This document shows, one piece after another, positions 18,065-27,604 of a stretch of 64,000 bases of DNA. This stretch comes from Candidatus Phycorickettsia trachydisci (lineage in GTDB: Bacteria; Pseudomonadota; Alphaproteobacteria; Rickettsiales; Rickettsiaceae), in the NCBI RefSeq assembly GCF_003015145.1, contig NZ_CP027845.1, positions 868,001 through 932,000 of the forward strand, in the 5' to 3' direction. The translations under genes and the position numbers were made by a program. Under the pieces are notes generated by a model, which had not been told where the DNA came from, ran no database searches, and was given only the letters and a program-made list of their open reading frames with translations. Position 1 is the first letter of the stretch; every line of letters starts with the position of its first letter.

Positions 18065-18370
18065 TTACCAACTTGATTTATACAAACCTGGTATTTCAGC
18101 TTTACCAGCAAGCTCTCTTAACATTATTCTTGATAGACCAAACTGTCTATAATAACCCCTAGGTCTACCAGTTATATTGCATCTATTTCTTATACGAATT
18201 TTAGAAGAATCCCGTGGCATCAAAGATAAAGCCACAACATATTTATAACGCTCTTCTAAAGAAATAGTTTTGTCGTATATTTTTTTCTTTAACTCTGCTC
18301 TTTTAGCAGCAAGTCTGTTACTTTTTTCTATGCGTCTTGCATTTTTTTCAGTTAAACACTTTCTAGACAT
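18065..18370 (-). CDS. rpsN: 30S ribosomal protein S14 (long, zinc-free type)
   Basis: 101-residue S14 of the long form without the CxxC zinc pairs. The C-terminal [26 protein letters not shown] block and the SSW ending are those of proteobacterial S14. It follows rplE with one base between the genes and precedes rpsH. Confidence 0.97.
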   Translation of the reverse strand: MSRKCLTEKNARRIEKSNRLAAKRAELKKKIYDKTISLEERYKYVVALSLMPRDSSKIRIRNRCNITGRPRGYYRQFGLSRIMLRELAGKAEIPGLYKSSW

Positions 18371-18371
18371 A

Positions 18372-18917
18372 CTAATTTATAAATGGAAATTTTAACATTG
18401 AAAGTAGCGACTTCGAGGACTTATTATCAGCAGAATTTGTTACTATAGAAATATTCAGGCCACTAGCCAAGCTTACATCATCATATTTCACTTCAGGGAA
18501 AACTGAATGATCGTTTATACCAAAGTTAAAGTTTCCTGAACCATCAAAATTTTTCACAGAAAAACCTTTGAAATTCTTTACTCTTGGCAGAGCAACATAA
18601 ACTAGGCGTTCTAAAAAATCATAGATTCTATCACCTCTCAAAGTGACCTTGCAACCTATTTTCATTCCTTCTCTTAACTTAAAACCAGCTATAGATTTTT
18701 TAGCTAAAGTAACACAAGGCTTCTGACCTGAAATCAATGCCAAATCACGTGTAGCATTTTCCAAAGCTTTACTGTTGCTCACTGCTGCTCCAACACCCAT
18801 ATTAAGGACTATTTTTTGTATTTTTGGAACTGCGTGGATATTATCAAAACCGAATTCTTTCTTAAAACGCGGTATAATATCCTCGAAATATACTTGTTTA
18901 AACCTCTTTTCTGCCAT
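18372..18917 (-). CDS. rplE: 50S ribosomal protein L5
   Basis: 181-residue 5S rRNA-binding protein of the central protuberance. [55 protein letters not shown] and the [11 protein letters not shown] segment are all present. It starts one base after rplX. Confidence 0.97.
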   Translation of the reverse strand: MAEKRFKQVYFEDIIPRFKKEFGFDNIHAVPKIQKIVLNMGVGAAVSNSKALENATRDLALISGQKPCVTLAKKSIAGFKLREGMKIGCKVTLRGDRIYDFLERLVYVALPRVKNFKGFSVKNFDGSGNFNFGINDHSVFPEVKYDDVSLASGLNISIVTNSADNKSSKSLLSMLKFPFIN

Positions 18918-18918
18918 A

Positions 18919-19230
18919 TTAATAAACTTTTTTGGTTTTCCTACCTACTCGTTGCTTTGTACCATCTTCTATTTTTTGCAACGAAATCTTAGTAGATATT
19001 TTATCATCATTATCGAAAAAAGCAACATTCGATACGTGTACAGGCTTTTCTATAATATCTATAGAGCCAGGATTTTGCTGGGTTGCCTTTCTGTGTTTTT
19101 TAACTAAATTAATCCCTTTAACTAGCACTAAAGAGTTTTTAGGATCAACTTTTAACACTTCACCAACTTTATTTTTGTCATTACCAGCAATGACTTTAAC
19201 AAAATCTCCTTTTTTAATCTTGCACTTCAT
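18919..19230 (-). CDS. rplX: 50S ribosomal protein L24
   Basis: 103-residue assembly initiator protein of the KOW type. The KOW motif KKGDFVKVIAGNDKNKVGEVLKVDP (about 5-29) and GINLVKKHRKATQQNPGSI match L24. It lies 3 bases after rplN. Confidence 0.97.
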   Translation of the reverse strand: MKCKIKKGDFVKVIAGNDKNKVGEVLKVDPKNSLVLVKGINLVKKHRKATQQNPGSIDIIEKPVHVSNVAFFDNDDKISTKISLQKIEDGTKQRVGRKTKKVY

Positions 19231-19233
19231 AAA

Positions 19234-19602
19234 CTATACAACCTCTTCAGCAATGGAAACTATCTTTAAGTAACCAAGAGCTCTTAATTCTCTTGCAACA
19301 GGTCCAAATATACGTGTACCAATAGGATCACCTTGGTTATTAATTAACACTACAGAGTTATGCTCAAAACGCAGCACGCTCCCATCTGGACGCTTTACCG
19401 GCATTTTAACTCTCACAAGCACTGCAGACTTAACTTCACCAGGCTTTACTTTACTTGTAGGAATAGCCTCTCTAATAGATACCCTAATTTGGTTACCTAT
19501 TGTCGCCCCATGTCTCCAAGCAGCCTTAATGGTGCCTATACATTTCACAAGCTTCGCTCCAGAATTATCTGCAACCTGAAGGATGCTACCCATCTGTATC
19601 AT
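19234..19602 (-). CDS. rplN: 50S ribosomal protein L14
   Basis: 122-residue protein at the subunit interface. MIQMGSILQVADNSGAKLVKCIG at the start and RPDGSVLRFEHNSVVLINNQGDPIGTRIFGPVARELR later are highly conserved. It lies 16 bases after rpsQ. Confidence 0.98.
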   Translation of the reverse strand: MIQMGSILQVADNSGAKLVKCIGTIKAAWRHGATIGNQIRVSIREAIPTSKVKPGEVKSAVLVRVKMPVKRPDGSVLRFEHNSVVLINNQGDPIGTRIFGPVARELRALGYLKIVSIAEEVV

Positions 19603-19618
19603 ATAAATCCCTAATCGA

Positions 19619-19858
19619 TTAAATTGCGTTATTCGATAAAACTAGCCACTTTTTTGTTTTAGAAAAAGGAGCTGATTCTATAATCCTTACTGCATCACCT
19701 TCTTTTAAACTCTCATCTAAACAATGCGCAGCGTACTTCTTACTTTTTTTAACTGTTTTACCATATACCGGGTGTAAGAAGGAACTAGTCACTTTCACCG
19801 TAACAGTTTTAGGGGTTTTGTTACTAACTATCACCCCACTCATCACTCTTTTTGGCAT
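19619..19858 (-). CDS. rpsQ: 30S ribosomal protein S17
   Basis: 79-residue OB-fold protein that binds the 5' domain of 16S r[38 protein letters not shown] and the [19 protein letters not shown] end are typical. It lies 3 bases after rpmC. Confidence 0.97.
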   Translation of the reverse strand: MPKRVMSGVIVSNKTPKTVTVKVTSSFLHPVYGKTVKKSKKYAAHCLDESLKEGDAVRIIESAPFSKTKKWLVLSNNAI

Positions 19859-19861
19859 AAT

Positions 19862-20050
19862 CTATTTATTTTCCTTTAATTGAATCAAGGTTTTCATCCT
19901 TGCTATACTTTTTCTTGTTTTGCTAAACACCGAAGTATCTTTAGGAGCTATGTTACATCTTAAATGAGCAAGAGCTTTTTTAGTCTCAATTAGCTTCTTA
20001 CCTAAATCTTCGGCTGATAAACCAGCAAGTTCTTTTATTGCCTTATTCAT
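19862..20050 (-). CDS. rpmC: 50S ribosomal protein L29
   Basis: 62-residue two-helix protein near the exit tunnel. [26 protein letters not shown] and the final [13 protein letters not shown] agree with L29. It overlaps the end of rplP by 8 bases. Confidence 0.95.
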   Translation of the reverse strand: MNKAIKELAGLSAEDLGKKLIETKKALAHLRCNIAPKDTSVFSKTRKSIARMKTLIQLKENK

Positions 20051-20453
20051 AACGCTTTACTACTTTAGTTTTTAATGGCAGTTTGGCAGCAGCTAGACGC
20101 AAAGCTTCCAAGCATGCATCATCTGATACTCCATCCACCTCAAATAAAACTCTACCAGGCGAAATTCTTGCAACATAAAATTCTACAGAACCTTTTCCTT
20201 TACCCATTCTGACTTCAGAAGGTTTTTTAGATACAGGAATGTCTGGAAAAATTCTGATCCACAATTTCCCCTCTCTTTTCATGACACGAGTAGCAGCACG
20301 TCTTGCAGCTTCAATCTGCCTAGAATTAATTCTCTCAAGCTCTAAGGCCTTTAGTCCAAAAGAACCAAAAGAAATCTGATCGCCTCTTTTTACTTTCGCA
20401 GCTATACGACCTTTATGAGCTTTTCTAAATTTTTGTTTTTTAGGTACTAACAT
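20043..20453 (-). CDS. rplP: 50S ribosomal protein L16
   Basis: 136-residue protein that shapes the A-site. It begins [16 protein letters not shown] and contains [41 protein letters not shown] and [24 protein letters not shown], all conserved. It lies 13 bases after rpsC. Confidence 0.98.
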   Translation of the reverse strand: MLVPKKQKFRKAHKGRIAAKVKRGDQISFGSFGLKALELERINSRQIEAARRAATRVMKREGKLWIRIFPDIPVSKKPSEVRMGKGKGSVEFYVARISPGRVLFEVDGVSDDACLEALRLAAAKLPLKTKVVKRYE

Positions 20454-20466
20454 CTTACAAAATCAA

Positions 20467-21123
20467 TCAAATACTAGCTTTTTTGCTGTAATTAGAGCGC
20501 TTTCTGTGTATCCACACTTTTACGCCAATAATTCCATACTTAGTTTTCGCATTACATTCAGCATAATCTATATCAGCTCTAAATGTATGCAGTGGCACTT
20601 GACCCTGCTTATAACCTTCGGTTCTAGCAATCTCAGCACCGCCTAATCTACCAGAGCAGCACATTTTTATGCCCAAAGCACCCTGCTTCATAGATTCATC
20701 CACAGCTTTCTTCATAGCAAATCGGAACATCACATAATTCTCAATTTGTTTAGCTACGTTATATGCCACAATCGATGCTTCCAGATTATTTTTATACACA
20801 TGGTTTACGCTAACTTTTACATCATCAAAACCAAATTCCTTAGCGATGTCATTCTTCAATTTTTCAACTATCGCTCCATTTTCACCGACTAAAAACTTAG
20901 GCTTAAAAGCAGACAATAATATTCTTACACTTTTCTCAGAAGCTCTCTGAATTACTACCTTAGAAATTTGTGCTTTTGCATATTCTTGCTTAATCTTATT
21001 CCTTATTTTATAGTCATCTAGTAACCAACTGGCGTAATTCTTCTCAGCAAAAAACACTGAACTAAAAGAAGCTGGTAAACCTTTTCCAACTCTAATGCAT
21101 ATTGGCTTTACTTTCTGCCCCAT
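20467..21123 (-). CDS. rpsC: 30S ribosomal protein S3
   Basis: 218-residue head protein at the mRNA entry channel. It has an N-terminal KH domain (about 40-110) and the C-terminal segment with GAlGIKMCCSGRLGGAEIARTE and KTKYGIIGVKVWIHR. The start MGQKVKPICIRVG is slightly diverged from the usual GQKVNPxGxRLG. It lies 9 bases after rplV. Confidence 0.97.
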   Translation of the reverse strand: MGQKVKPICIRVGKGLPASFSSVFFAEKNYASWLLDDYKIRNKIKQEYAKAQISKVVIQRASEKSVRILLSAFKPKFLVGENGAIVEKLKNDIAKEFGFDDVKVSVNHVYKNNLEASIVAYNVAKQIENYVMFRFAMKKAVDESMKQGALGIKMCCSGRLGGAEIARTEGYKQGQVPLHTFRADIDYAECNAKTKYGIIGVKVWIHRKRSNYSKKASI

Positions 21124-21132
21124 AAAATATAT

Positions 21133-21486
21133 CTATTCTTTTTTTCCTAAGGTTATATATAAATTACTAAAATTTCTTGTAATGCTTGCAGCCTTACCTC
21201 GACCTCTTGCAACAAAACGCTTAAACGCAGCACCTTTTCCAACACTCACAGTTTGAACAAATAAAGTATCAATGTCTAAACCAAAATTATTCTGAGCATT
21301 TGCTATTGCAGATGAGAGACATTTTTTCACTTGTAATGCAAGATTTTGCCTTGGTGAAAATGATAAAAATTTCTCAGCTTCAGCTACTTTCATTCCTCTT
21401 ATGGTAGTTGCCATAAGACCTAGCTTCCTAGTAGTGGTTTTAATCATTCTGCTTGAAGCACGTACTAATTCTTGATCCATTGTCAT
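21133..21486 (-). CDS. rplV: 50S ribosomal protein L22
   Basis: 117-residue protein lining the exit tunnel. The family's core AEKFLSFSPRQNLALQVKKCLSSAIANAQNN and the C-terminal FKRFVARGRGKAASITRNFSNLYI loop region are recognisable, with the N-terminal part more diverged than in its neighbours. It lies between rpsS and rpsC. Confidence 0.95.
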   Translation of the reverse strand: MTMDQELVRASSRMIKTTTRKLGLMATTIRGMKVAEAEKFLSFSPRQNLALQVKKCLSSAIANAQNNFGLDIDTLFVQTVSVGKGAAFKRFVARGRGKAASITRNFSNLYITLGKKE

Positions 21487-21492
21487 AAAATT

Positions 21493-21768
21493 TTATTTCT
21501 TTGCTTTTTTATCCGCAGCATGGCCATTATAAGTCCTCGTAGGAGCAAATTCTCCAAGCTTATGACCAACCATATCTTCCGTCACTTTAACAGGCACAAA
21601 TTTACGCCCATTATGCACAGCGATAGTTAATCCAACAAACATTGGAATGATACATGATCTTCTAGACCAAGTTTGAATCATAGTATGCGAAGACTCATCT
21701 ATCGCTTTCTTGGTTTTTTTAACCAAGCTATAATCCACATAAGGTCCTTTCCATACCGATCTAGCCAT
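21493..21768 (-). CDS. rpsS: 30S ribosomal protein S19
   Basis: 91-residue head protein. [64 protein letters not shown] is the complete S19 core. It lies between rplB and rplV. Confidence 0.97.
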   Translation of the reverse strand: MARSVWKGPYVDYSLVKKTKKAIDESSHTMIQTWSRRSCIIPMFVGLTIAVHNGRKFVPVKVTEDMVGHKLGEFAPTRTYNGHAADKKAKK

Positions 21769-21776
21769 ATACTAAT

Positions 21777-22598
21777 CTATTTTCTTCTTTTTAAAATAAA
21801 CTTTTGCGTTAACTTATTACGTCTTGTCTTCTTACCTTTAGTATGCTTACCCCAAGGAGTAACTGGATGACGTCCACCCGAAGTTTTACCTTCACCACCA
21901 CCATGTGGGTGATCTACAGGGTTCATCGCAACACCTCTAACTGTAGGACGAATTCCTAACCATCTTGACCTACCAGCCTTACCATGATTGATATTCTGAT
22001 GATCAGCGTTAGAGACAACTCCCATGGTTGCTTTTGCCTCCAAAGGTACAACTCTAATTTCTCCAGATCTTAATTTAATCTGAACATAGCCTTTTGATTT
22101 TGCCACAACTTGAACGAAAGATCCAGCGGATCTTGCAATTTGCCCACCTTTACCAGGCTTTAATTCAACGTTATGAACAAAAGATCCAATCGGAATCAAA
22201 GATAGAGGCAGACAATTACCAGGCTTTAGCTCAGCATTCGATCCAGATGAAATTTTATCACCCATCTCTAACTTTTGCGGCGCTAAAATATAAGATACCT
22301 CTCCATCTTCATATTTAATAAGGGCAATAAACGCAGTTCTATTTGGATCATATTCTATACGCTGCACAGTAGCATAAATATCGTCTTTACCTCTTTTGAA
22401 GTCAACTAATCTATACCTACGTTTTGCTCCACCTCCAATATGCCTTGTAGTAATGCGACCCAGGTTATTTCTACCGCCAGTTTTGTTTAAACCTACTACT
22501 AAAGACTTTTCGGGCTCACCTTTCCATAAATGTGACCTATCAACTGTAACCAGCTCTCTTAAAGATTTTGTGACAGGTTTATAAAACTTTAAAGACAT
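21777..22598 (-). CDS. rplB: 50S ribosomal protein L2
   Basis: 273-residue protein needed for subunit joining and peptidyl transfer. RYRLVDFKR, the [18 protein letters not shown] segment and the histidine-bearing loop [26 protein letters not shown] (about 224-250) are conserved. Its start codon overlaps the rplW stop by one base. Confidence 0.98.
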   Translation of the reverse strand: MSLKFYKPVTKSLRELVTVDRSHLWKGEPEKSLVVGLNKTGGRNNLGRITTRHIGGGAKRRYRLVDFKRGKDDIYATVQRIEYDPNRTAFIALIKYEDGEVSYILAPQKLEMGDKISSGSNAELKPGNCLPLSLIPIGSFVHNVELKPGKGGQIARSAGSFVQVVAKSKGYVQIKLRSGEIRVVPLEAKATMGVVSNADHQNINHGKAGRSRWLGIRPTVRGVAMNPVDHPHGGGEGKTSGGRHPVTPWGKHTKGKKTRRNKLTQKFILKRRK

Positions 22599-22882
22599 TA
22601 TGCAGCACCAAATAAATCAATTTTATATCCATTTTCTAAGGTAACTATAGCCTTTTTATAAGATGCAGTCTTACCTTTTCTACCCCTAAAAAAAACTTTT
22701 TGAGGCTTCATGTTTACAATATTTACCTTACTTACTTTCACATCAAAAAGCTGCTCAACAGATTTAGCAACTTGCGGTTTTGTACTTTCTTTTGCAACTT
22801 TAAAAGTATACTTATTAGCTGCTTCAGCCATACTACTGCTCTTTTCTGAGAGCACAGCTTTCTTAATCAAATCGTATATCAT
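22598..22882 (-). CDS. rplW: 50S ribosomal protein L23
   Basis: 94-residue protein at the tunnel exit, the docking site for trigger factor and [31 protein letters not shown] and [18 protein letters not shown] fit the family. It overlaps rplD by 4 bases (ATGA). Confidence 0.96.
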   Translation of the reverse strand: MIYDLIKKAVLSEKSSSMAEAANKYTFKVAKESTKPQVAKSVEQLFDVKVSKVNIVNMKPQKVFFRGRKGKTASYKKAIVTLENGYKIDLFGAA

Positions 22883-23502
22883 TGTGCCAGTAACCTTTTT
22901 TCTAGTTCCTTTAAAGATGCAGCAGTAATAACTACGGCCTTATGTCTTAAAATGTCGTAAACATTTAGACCAACTTCAAGCAATGTATCTGCAAAAGATA
23001 AATTACGGCAAGAGAGATAAAAATTTTTATCAAAATAGCTATCTATAAATAAAGCATTCTCACCTTTCAACCAAGATATTCTGTTTAGCAATTCTTTAGT
23101 ACTCACTTTATCTGCATCCATCTTATCCACAATAAAAAGCTGTGAAGAGTTATATTTATCAGCTAAAGCATGCCTTAAAGCTAACCTCTTTACCTTTTTT
23201 GGGATAGATACCTCATGACTACGCACAACCGGACCATGAACAACCGCGCCTCCACGCATTTGAGGAGCCCTGTTAGAACCTCTTCTAGCTCTACCCGTAC
23301 CCTTCTGAGCAAAAGGCTTCTTACCAGTACCAGAAACCTCTGATATGGTCTTGGTTTTATGACAACCAGACATTCTTTTAAGAAGTTGCCAATCAACAAC
23401 CATCTTAATTATATCAGCTCTAACGTTTTCTGGCAAAAAGCCATCCGCTAATTCGATATTACCACTTTCAGCTCTTTCTAAAGAGCATACATTTATCAAC
23501 AT
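22879..23502 (-). CDS. rplD: 50S ribosomal protein L4
   Basis: 207-residue protein with a long loop that reaches into the exit tunnel. The loop has the conserved GTGKKPFAQKGTGRARRGSNRAPQMRGGAVVHGP region (about 59-92). In E. coli L4 also represses the S10 operon by binding its leader; no such leader is visible here, since tuf and two tRNAs precede rpsJ. It lies 25 bases after rplC. Confidence 0.96.
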   Translation of the reverse strand: MLINVCSLERAESGNIELADGFLPENVRADIIKMVVDWQLLKRMSGCHKTKTISEVSGTGKKPFAQKGTGRARRGSNRAPQMRGGAVVHGPVVRSHEVSIPKKVKRLALRHALADKYNSSQLFIVDKMDADKVSTKELLNRISWLKGENALFIDSYFDKNFYLSCRNLSFADTLLEVGLNVYDILRHKAVVITAASLKELEKRLLAQ

Positions 23503-23527
23503 TTTTCTAAAAACTAACGTTTATTTT

Positions 23528-24202
23528 TTAACTTTTCTTCTTAGAATCTCTTATCAATATTTCCGCCCCAACATGTCCAGGAACAGAACCTTTAACGACA
23601 ACTACGTTATTTTCTGGGATTATCTCAAGCACTTCTAAATTTTGCAAAGTCACCTTCTCACACCCCATATGTCCGGCCATTTTTTTGCCCTTAAACACTT
23701 TACCGGGATCCTGTCTTTGACCAGTTGAACCGTGAGATCTGTGAGAAATAGATACACCGTGAGATGCTTCTAAACCTCTAAAATTCCATCTCTTCATAAC
23801 ACCAGCAAAACCTTTACCGATGCTTACACCAGTTACATCAACAAAGGATCCAGCAGTAAAAAAATCGGCAGCAAAACTACCCCCAACTTTACACTCAAAC
23901 GACGGAGATACTTTAAACTCTTTCATTTGCGCAAAATAATCTTTCACGCCAAGCTTATCAAATATACCTTTAATAGGCTTTTTTAATGCTTTTTCTTTCT
24001 TTTGACCAAAACCCATCAAAATTCTATCATGCTCTTGGCCCTTTGTCCTTTGAATAACTCCACAAGGAAGAATTTGCAATAAAGTCACCGGGGTGATTTT
24101 TGAATCATCAGAAAATACTGAAGTCATTCCTAACTTTTTCGCAAATAAAGCAGGCCGCACGTATCCCGCAGCAGCACTAAAATTTAAATCAATAGCATTC
24201 AT
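23528..24202 (-). CDS. rplC: 50S ribosomal protein L3
   Basis: 224-residue early-assembly protein. FAKKLGMTSVFSDDSKITPVTLLQ near the N-terminus and KGFAGVMKRWNFRG...ASHGVSISHRSHGSTGQRQDPGKVFKGKKMAGHMG in the middle are diagnostic; the Gln of GQRQ is the residue methylated by PrmB in E. coli. It lies 5 bases after rpsJ. Confidence 0.97.
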   Translation of the reverse strand: MNAIDLNFSAAAGYVRPALFAKKLGMTSVFSDDSKITPVTLLQILPCGVIQRTKGQEHDRILMGFGQKKEKALKKPIKGIFDKLGVKDYFAQMKEFKVSPSFECKVGGSFAADFFTAGSFVDVTGVSIGKGFAGVMKRWNFRGLEASHGVSISHRSHGSTGQRQDPGKVFKGKKMAGHMGCEKVTLQNLEVLEIIPENNVVVVKGSVPGHVGAEILIRDSKKKS

Positions 24203-24207
24203 TTTTA

Positions 24208-24507
24208 CTACATAGCCTTTAATTCAACGTCAACGCCAGCTGGCAATTGTACGTTTTGAAGAGGATCAGCTGAATCAACAAACATAAGCACCGTGTACTT
24301 ACGCATTTCAAACTGCTCCCTTGATTTTTTATTTACATGGGGAGAACGAAGGACTGTGTATCTATCACACTTTCTAGGCATCGGAATAGGACCACTTACG
24401 CGCCCACCAGCTAGGCGAACAGCATCTACGATGCTTTTTGCTACCTGGTCAAGGCACTTGTGATCGAAAGACTTAAGTCTAATTTTTATATTATTATTAG
24501 CAGCCAT
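24208..24507 (-). CDS. rpsJ: 30S ribosomal protein S10
   Basis: 99-residue head protein, also known as the antitermination factor NusE. KIRLKSFDHKCLDQ, GPIPMPRKCDRYTVLRSPHVNKKSREQFEMR and the LPAGVDVELK end are complete. It starts 5 bases after tuf and opens the S10 part of the operon. Confidence 0.97.
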   Translation of the reverse strand: MAANNNIKIRLKSFDHKCLDQVAKSIVDAVRLAGGRVSGPIPMPRKCDRYTVLRSPHVNKKSREQFEMRKYTVLMFVDSADPLQNVQLPAGVDVELKAM

Positions 24508-24512
24508 CTTTC

Positions 24513-25697
24513 TTATTCTATAACACGTGTTACAACACCCGCACCAACAGTTCTACCACCTTCCCTAATAGCAAAACGAAGTTTTTCGTCCATAGCTACA
24601 GGAGCAATTAACTCAATAGTTGCTTTAATATTATCACCTGGCATTACCATCTCAACACCTTCAGGCAACTTCATAATACCAGTTACGTCAGTTGTTCTGA
24701 AGTAGAACTGAGGTCTATAGTCATTCATGAAAGGAGTATGACGACCACCTTCTTCTTTTGTTAAGATATAAATTTCAGCTTCAAATTTTGTGTGAGGAGT
24801 AATAGAACCAGGTTTAGCAATCACTTGACCTCTTTCTATATCAGTTCTCTCAACACCGCGAAGCAATGCACCAACGTTATCACCCGCTTGAGCAAAGTCC
24901 AGAGTTTTTCTGAACATCTCAAGAGCTGTACATACTGTTTTTCTTGTATCTTTAAATCCAACGATTTCAACTTCATCGTTAGGTTTGATAACACCTCTTT
25001 CAACTCTACCAGTAGCAACAGTACCTCTACCAGTAATAGTAAATACGTCTTCAACAGACATCAAGAAAGGTTTATCTGTATCTCTTTCTGGATCTGGAAT
25101 ATATTTATCAACCGCTTCCATTAACTCATTAATTGCAGCAGCTCCTTCTGACTTACCTTCAAGAGCAGCTAAAGCTGATCCCTTAATGATAGGGATATCA
25201 TCACCTGGGTAATCATATTTAGAAAGTAATTCTCTAATGTCCATCTCAACAAGTTCTATCAACTCTGGATCATCCACCATGTCTACTTTATTCATAAACA
25301 CAACGATGTATGGGACGCCAACCTGACGAGCAAGCAAAATGTGTTCTCTAGTTTGAGGCATCGGACCATCAGCAGCAGAAACCACCAAAATTGCACCGTC
25401 CATCTGAGCAGCACCAGTAATCATGTTCTTAACATAGTCAGCGTGTCCTGGGCAGTCTACGTGAGCGTAGTGTCTGTTATCAGTCTCATACTCAACGTGA
25501 GCAGTTGCAATAGTAATACCTCTTTCGCGCTCTTCTGGAGCAGCATCAATCTCGCCATAACCCTTTTTCTTTGCATAACCTTTTTCAGATAGCACAGAAG
25601 TGATTGCAGCAGTTAGAGTGGTCTTACCATGATCAACGTGACCGATAGTACCGACGTTTACGTGAGTTTTTGTTCTTTCAAATTTCGCTTTTCCCAT
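24513..25697 (-). CDS. tuf: Translation elongation factor EF-Tu
   Basis: GTPase that brings aminoacyl-tRNA to the ribosome; 394 residues from the ATG at 25697 ([13 protein letters not shown]). The open frame runs on upstream to 25799 into tRNA-Gly, which cannot be translated sensibly. G motifs: GHVDHGKTT (about 18-26), [16 protein letters not shown]; effector-region [12 protein letters not shown] and C-terminal [11 protein letters not shown] are normal. tRNA-Tyr and tRNA-Gly lie just upstream and are probably on the same transcript, as seen in other Rickettsiales and many proteobacteria. rpsJ follows after 5 bases. Confidence 0.97.
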   Translation of the reverse strand: MGKAKFERTKTHVNVGTIGHVDHGKTTLTAAITSVLSEKGYAKKKGYGEIDAAPEERERGITIATAHVEYETDNRHYAHVDCPGHADYVKNMITGAAQMDGAILVVSAADGPMPQTREHILLARQVGVPYIVVFMNKVDMVDDPELIELVEMDIRELLSKYDYPGDDIPIIKGSALAALEGKSEGAAAINELMEAVDKYIPDPERDTDKPFLMSVEDVFTITGRGTVATGRVERGVIKPNDEVEIVGFKDTRKTVCTALEMFRKTLDFAQAGDNVGALLRGVERTDIERGQVIAKPGSITPHTKFEAEIYILTKEEGGRHTPFMNDYRPQFYFRTTDVTGIMKLPEGVEMVMPGDNIKATIELIAPVAMDEKLRFAIREGGRTVGAGVVTRVIE

Positions 25698-25741
25698 AAA
25701 ATTTAAGTAATTAGATAGCAAATTATTATTATCGAGCACGC

Positions 25742-25765
25742 TTTTTGCAATTAAACATGCAAAAA
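25742..25765 (-). other. Small hairpin between tRNA-Gly and tuf
   Basis: An 8-bp perfect inverted repeat (TTTTTGCA/TGCAAAAA, loop of 8) lies in the 77-base leader between the 3' end of tRNA-Gly and the tuf start. It may be a processing or attenuation element separating tRNA from mRNA; this is inference from position only. Confidence 0.35.
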
Positions 25766-25774
25766 ACACTACGG

Positions 25775-25845
25775 AGCGGATAGTGGGAATCGAACCCACC
25801 CGACCAGCTTGGAAGGCTGGAGCTCTACCACTGAGCTATACCCGC
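25775..25845 (-). tRNA. tRNA-Gly (anticodon TCC)
   Basis: A complete cloverleaf on the minus strand: acceptor GCGGGTA pairs with TATCCGC (one G-T), D-arm AGCTCAGTGGTAGAGC, anticodon loop CTTCCAA giving TCC, T-arm GGTGGGTTCGATTCCCACT. 71 nt; the 3' CCA is not encoded. It lies 29 bases after tRNA-Tyr and 77 bases before tuf. Confidence 0.95.
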
Positions 25846-25875
25846 CTTAACCATTTACATGGTAAGTCACAATGG

Positions 25876-25958
25876 TGGAGAGAGTAGGATTCGAACCTAC
25901 GTAGGCTTGCGCCGGCAGATTTACAGTCTGCTGCCATTGTCCACTCGGCCATCTCTCC
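25876..25958 (-). tRNA. tRNA-Tyr (anticodon GTA)
   Basis: Class II tRNA with a long variable arm: acceptor GGAGAGA pairs with TCTCTCC, anticodon stem-loop GCAGACTGTAAATCTGC gives GTA, T-loop GGTTCGAATCC. The three bases after the discriminator A (25873-25875) read CCA, so the tail is encoded. A promoter lies immediately upstream. Confidence 0.95.
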
Positions 25959-25970
25959 TCTTCAGCAAAC

Positions 25971-25999
25971 ACTATAATATACTTTCTACTTAAAAGCAA
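25971..25999 (-). promoter_or_regulatory. Sigma-70-type promoter for tRNA-Tyr/tRNA-Gly/tuf and the ribosomal operon
   Basis: On the minus strand TTGCTT (25994-25999) and TATAGT (25971-25976) are separated by exactly 17 bases, and the -10 box ends 12 bases before the tRNA-Tyr 5' end. No other promoter as good is seen in front of tuf, so this may drive the tRNA genes and much of the 14-kb operon behind them. Confidence 0.65.
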
Positions 26000-26221
26000 T
26001 TACTATTTAGCTAAACTTAACCAAGATAGTTAAGCAACTCGCAAAAGTTATTTTTGAGTAATTTTTTAAAGCAAAGCAGAAAAATATCTAAGCCTCAAGA
26101 AGCAGCAATGGTTAAATCCGCCATTAATAAATTACTAAAAAGAGTTATTTGCGATTTACAAACTCCTCATTATTACGTAAAAATATATAATAACCAAAAT
26201 CTTGACTTTTGTAAACCATAA

Positions 26222-26941
26222 ATGAAAAAATCTCAATCAAACTCGTACATATTATACGGCAAACACGCCTGCCTAGCAGCTTTACAAAACAATCGCAGGC
26301 AAATTTTAAAAATATTTGCTAGCAATGAAATTTTTAATGACCCTTTATTTAACAAGCATATCGCAAAAGGTAATTATAAAATTTTACCCAAACCAGAAAT
26401 AGATAAATTATTCCCAATTCATACTGCACATCAAGGAGTAGCACTGCAAGTTTTACCTATTACTAATAGAGATTTAACAAGCGCTCTTAATCAAAAAAGA
26501 GTTGCAATACTTGACCAAATCACAGATCCACAAAATTTAGGAGCAATACTTCGCTCTGCTGCTGCATTTGGTGTAAAAAATATAATTGTGCCCCAAGATA
26601 ACGCAGCAAAAGAAAATGCAAACTTAGCTAAAATTGCAAGCGGCGCACTTGAGACTGTAGGAATCACAGAAGTTGTTAACCTAGCCCAAACTATAAAAAA
26701 ATTAAAAGATGCTGGATTTTGGATTATAGGATTAGATCATAATGCAAAAACTTTAATTCAGGATTATCCCGCTCCAGAGAAACTCGCTATAGTCCTTGGC
26801 AATGAAAATAGTGGTATTAGACCATTAGTTAAAAAACAATGTGATTTGCTTGTCAAAATACCCATGCAACCCACCACGTTACTTGATAGCTTAAACGTAT
26901 CTACAGCTGCTGCAATAGCTTTTTATGAGATGTTTAAATAA
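26222..26941 (+). CDS. rlmB: TrmH/SpoU-family rRNA 2'-O-methyltransferase
   Basis: 239-residue SPOUT-fold methyltransferase; the RlmB subgroup methylates G2251 of 23S rRNA. The N-terminal L30e-like substrate domain (about 8-80) is followed by the SPOUT domain with motif 1 DQITDPQNLGAILRSAAAFG (about 96-115), motif 2 LGNENSGI and motif 3 IPMQPTTLLDSLNVSTAAAIA. All three motifs are intact. The 250 bases upstream hold no other gene. A decayed second copy of its last ~140 bases lies about 700 bases downstream. Confidence 0.9.
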   Translation: MKKSQSNSYILYGKHACLAALQNNRRQILKIFASNEIFNDPLFNKHIAKGNYKILPKPEIDKLFPIHTAHQGVALQVLPITNRDLTSALNQKRVAILDQITDPQNLGAILRSAAAFGVKNIIVPQDNAAKENANLAKIASGALETVGITEVVNLAQTIKKLKDAGFWIIGLDHNAKTLIQDYPAPEKLAIVLGNENSGIRPLVKKQCDLLVKIPMQPTTLLDSLNVSTAAAIAFYEMFK

Positions 26942-27127
26942 ACTTAAATACTAACTTCACGTCTCTATCTCGAAAGTACTACTCACTCAGATAATAGAGC
27001 AATAAATACCTAATCTTAAAGCAATCACAGCTACTGATACACATAATTGTTACAGCAACTTTTATTGCCTTCAAGAAATCAATTATATTGTATATACAGG
27101 TATCAGTTCTTAAATACTTTTCTGACA

Positions 27128-27376
27128 TTAAAAAGCACTAGGACCATCACCGATAGTATGAGTATTTATTTCTGAACCATCATCTTCTTGCATTAAGGAA
27201 TGTAATGAGCTTTCATAGTTCGCCGAAACCGTTATGTGCAAAGAAGCCTTTTCATATGCATCTTCAACATTAATATCAGCACCTTTATCTAATAGAGACT
27301 TTATTATATCTATATCGGAGTTGTATTTTATAGATAAATGTAAAGGAGAATCCGAATTTTTAGGCGAATTAGTCAT
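27128..27376 (-). CDS. Short ankyrin-repeat protein or fragment
   Basis: Small product of 82 residues (97 if started at the ATG at 27421) with about one and a half ankyrin units: SPLHLSIKYNSDIDIIKSLLDKGADIN, then a weaker ASLHITVSANYESSLHSLM and an acidic end. Real ankyrin folds need at least two to three repeats, so it is either a fragment of a longer gene or a very small protein. It lies between rlmB and the decayed rlmB 3' copy, in reverse orientation. No Shine-Dalgarno sequence is seen. Confidence 0.5.
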   Translation of the reverse strand: MTNSPKNSDSPLHLSIKYNSDIDIIKSLLDKGADINVEDAYEKASLHITVSANYESSLHSLMQEDDGSEINTHTIGDGPSAF

Positions 27377-27576
27377 TTTAATATACCGATTAATTATATT
27401 AATTAGATTATACTTAAACATAATAATAGTGTCAAATATTGTTTTTAATTTTAATTGTTATTATTAAGTAGAGACATCCTTTACACATAAAAATCTTATA
27501 TAAAACAACTTAAACAAACAAGGCTTTGGGTGATTAGATTAAGTTATAATCAAAAGCTCTAATTGATTATTATCAT

Positions 27577-27590
27577 GCCCCTAAAGGGGC
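27577..27590. repeat. GC-rich hairpin GCCCC-TAAA-GGGGC
   Basis: A 5-bp perfect GC stem with a four-base loop stands out in very AT-rich DNA, 15 bases before the rlmB-like fragment begins. It has no T-run on the plus strand, so it is not a typical terminator. It may mark the edge of an inserted segment. Confidence 0.35.
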
Positions 27591-27604
27591 TTATCACAAT
27601 CTTT

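Noticed and set aside
24792-25124. Plus-strand open frames inside tuf
   Set aside because: Shadows of the EF-Tu gene in other frames.
27577-27590. GC hairpin as a terminator for the ankyrin fragment
   Set aside because: It lies upstream of that fragment's start and has no T-run.
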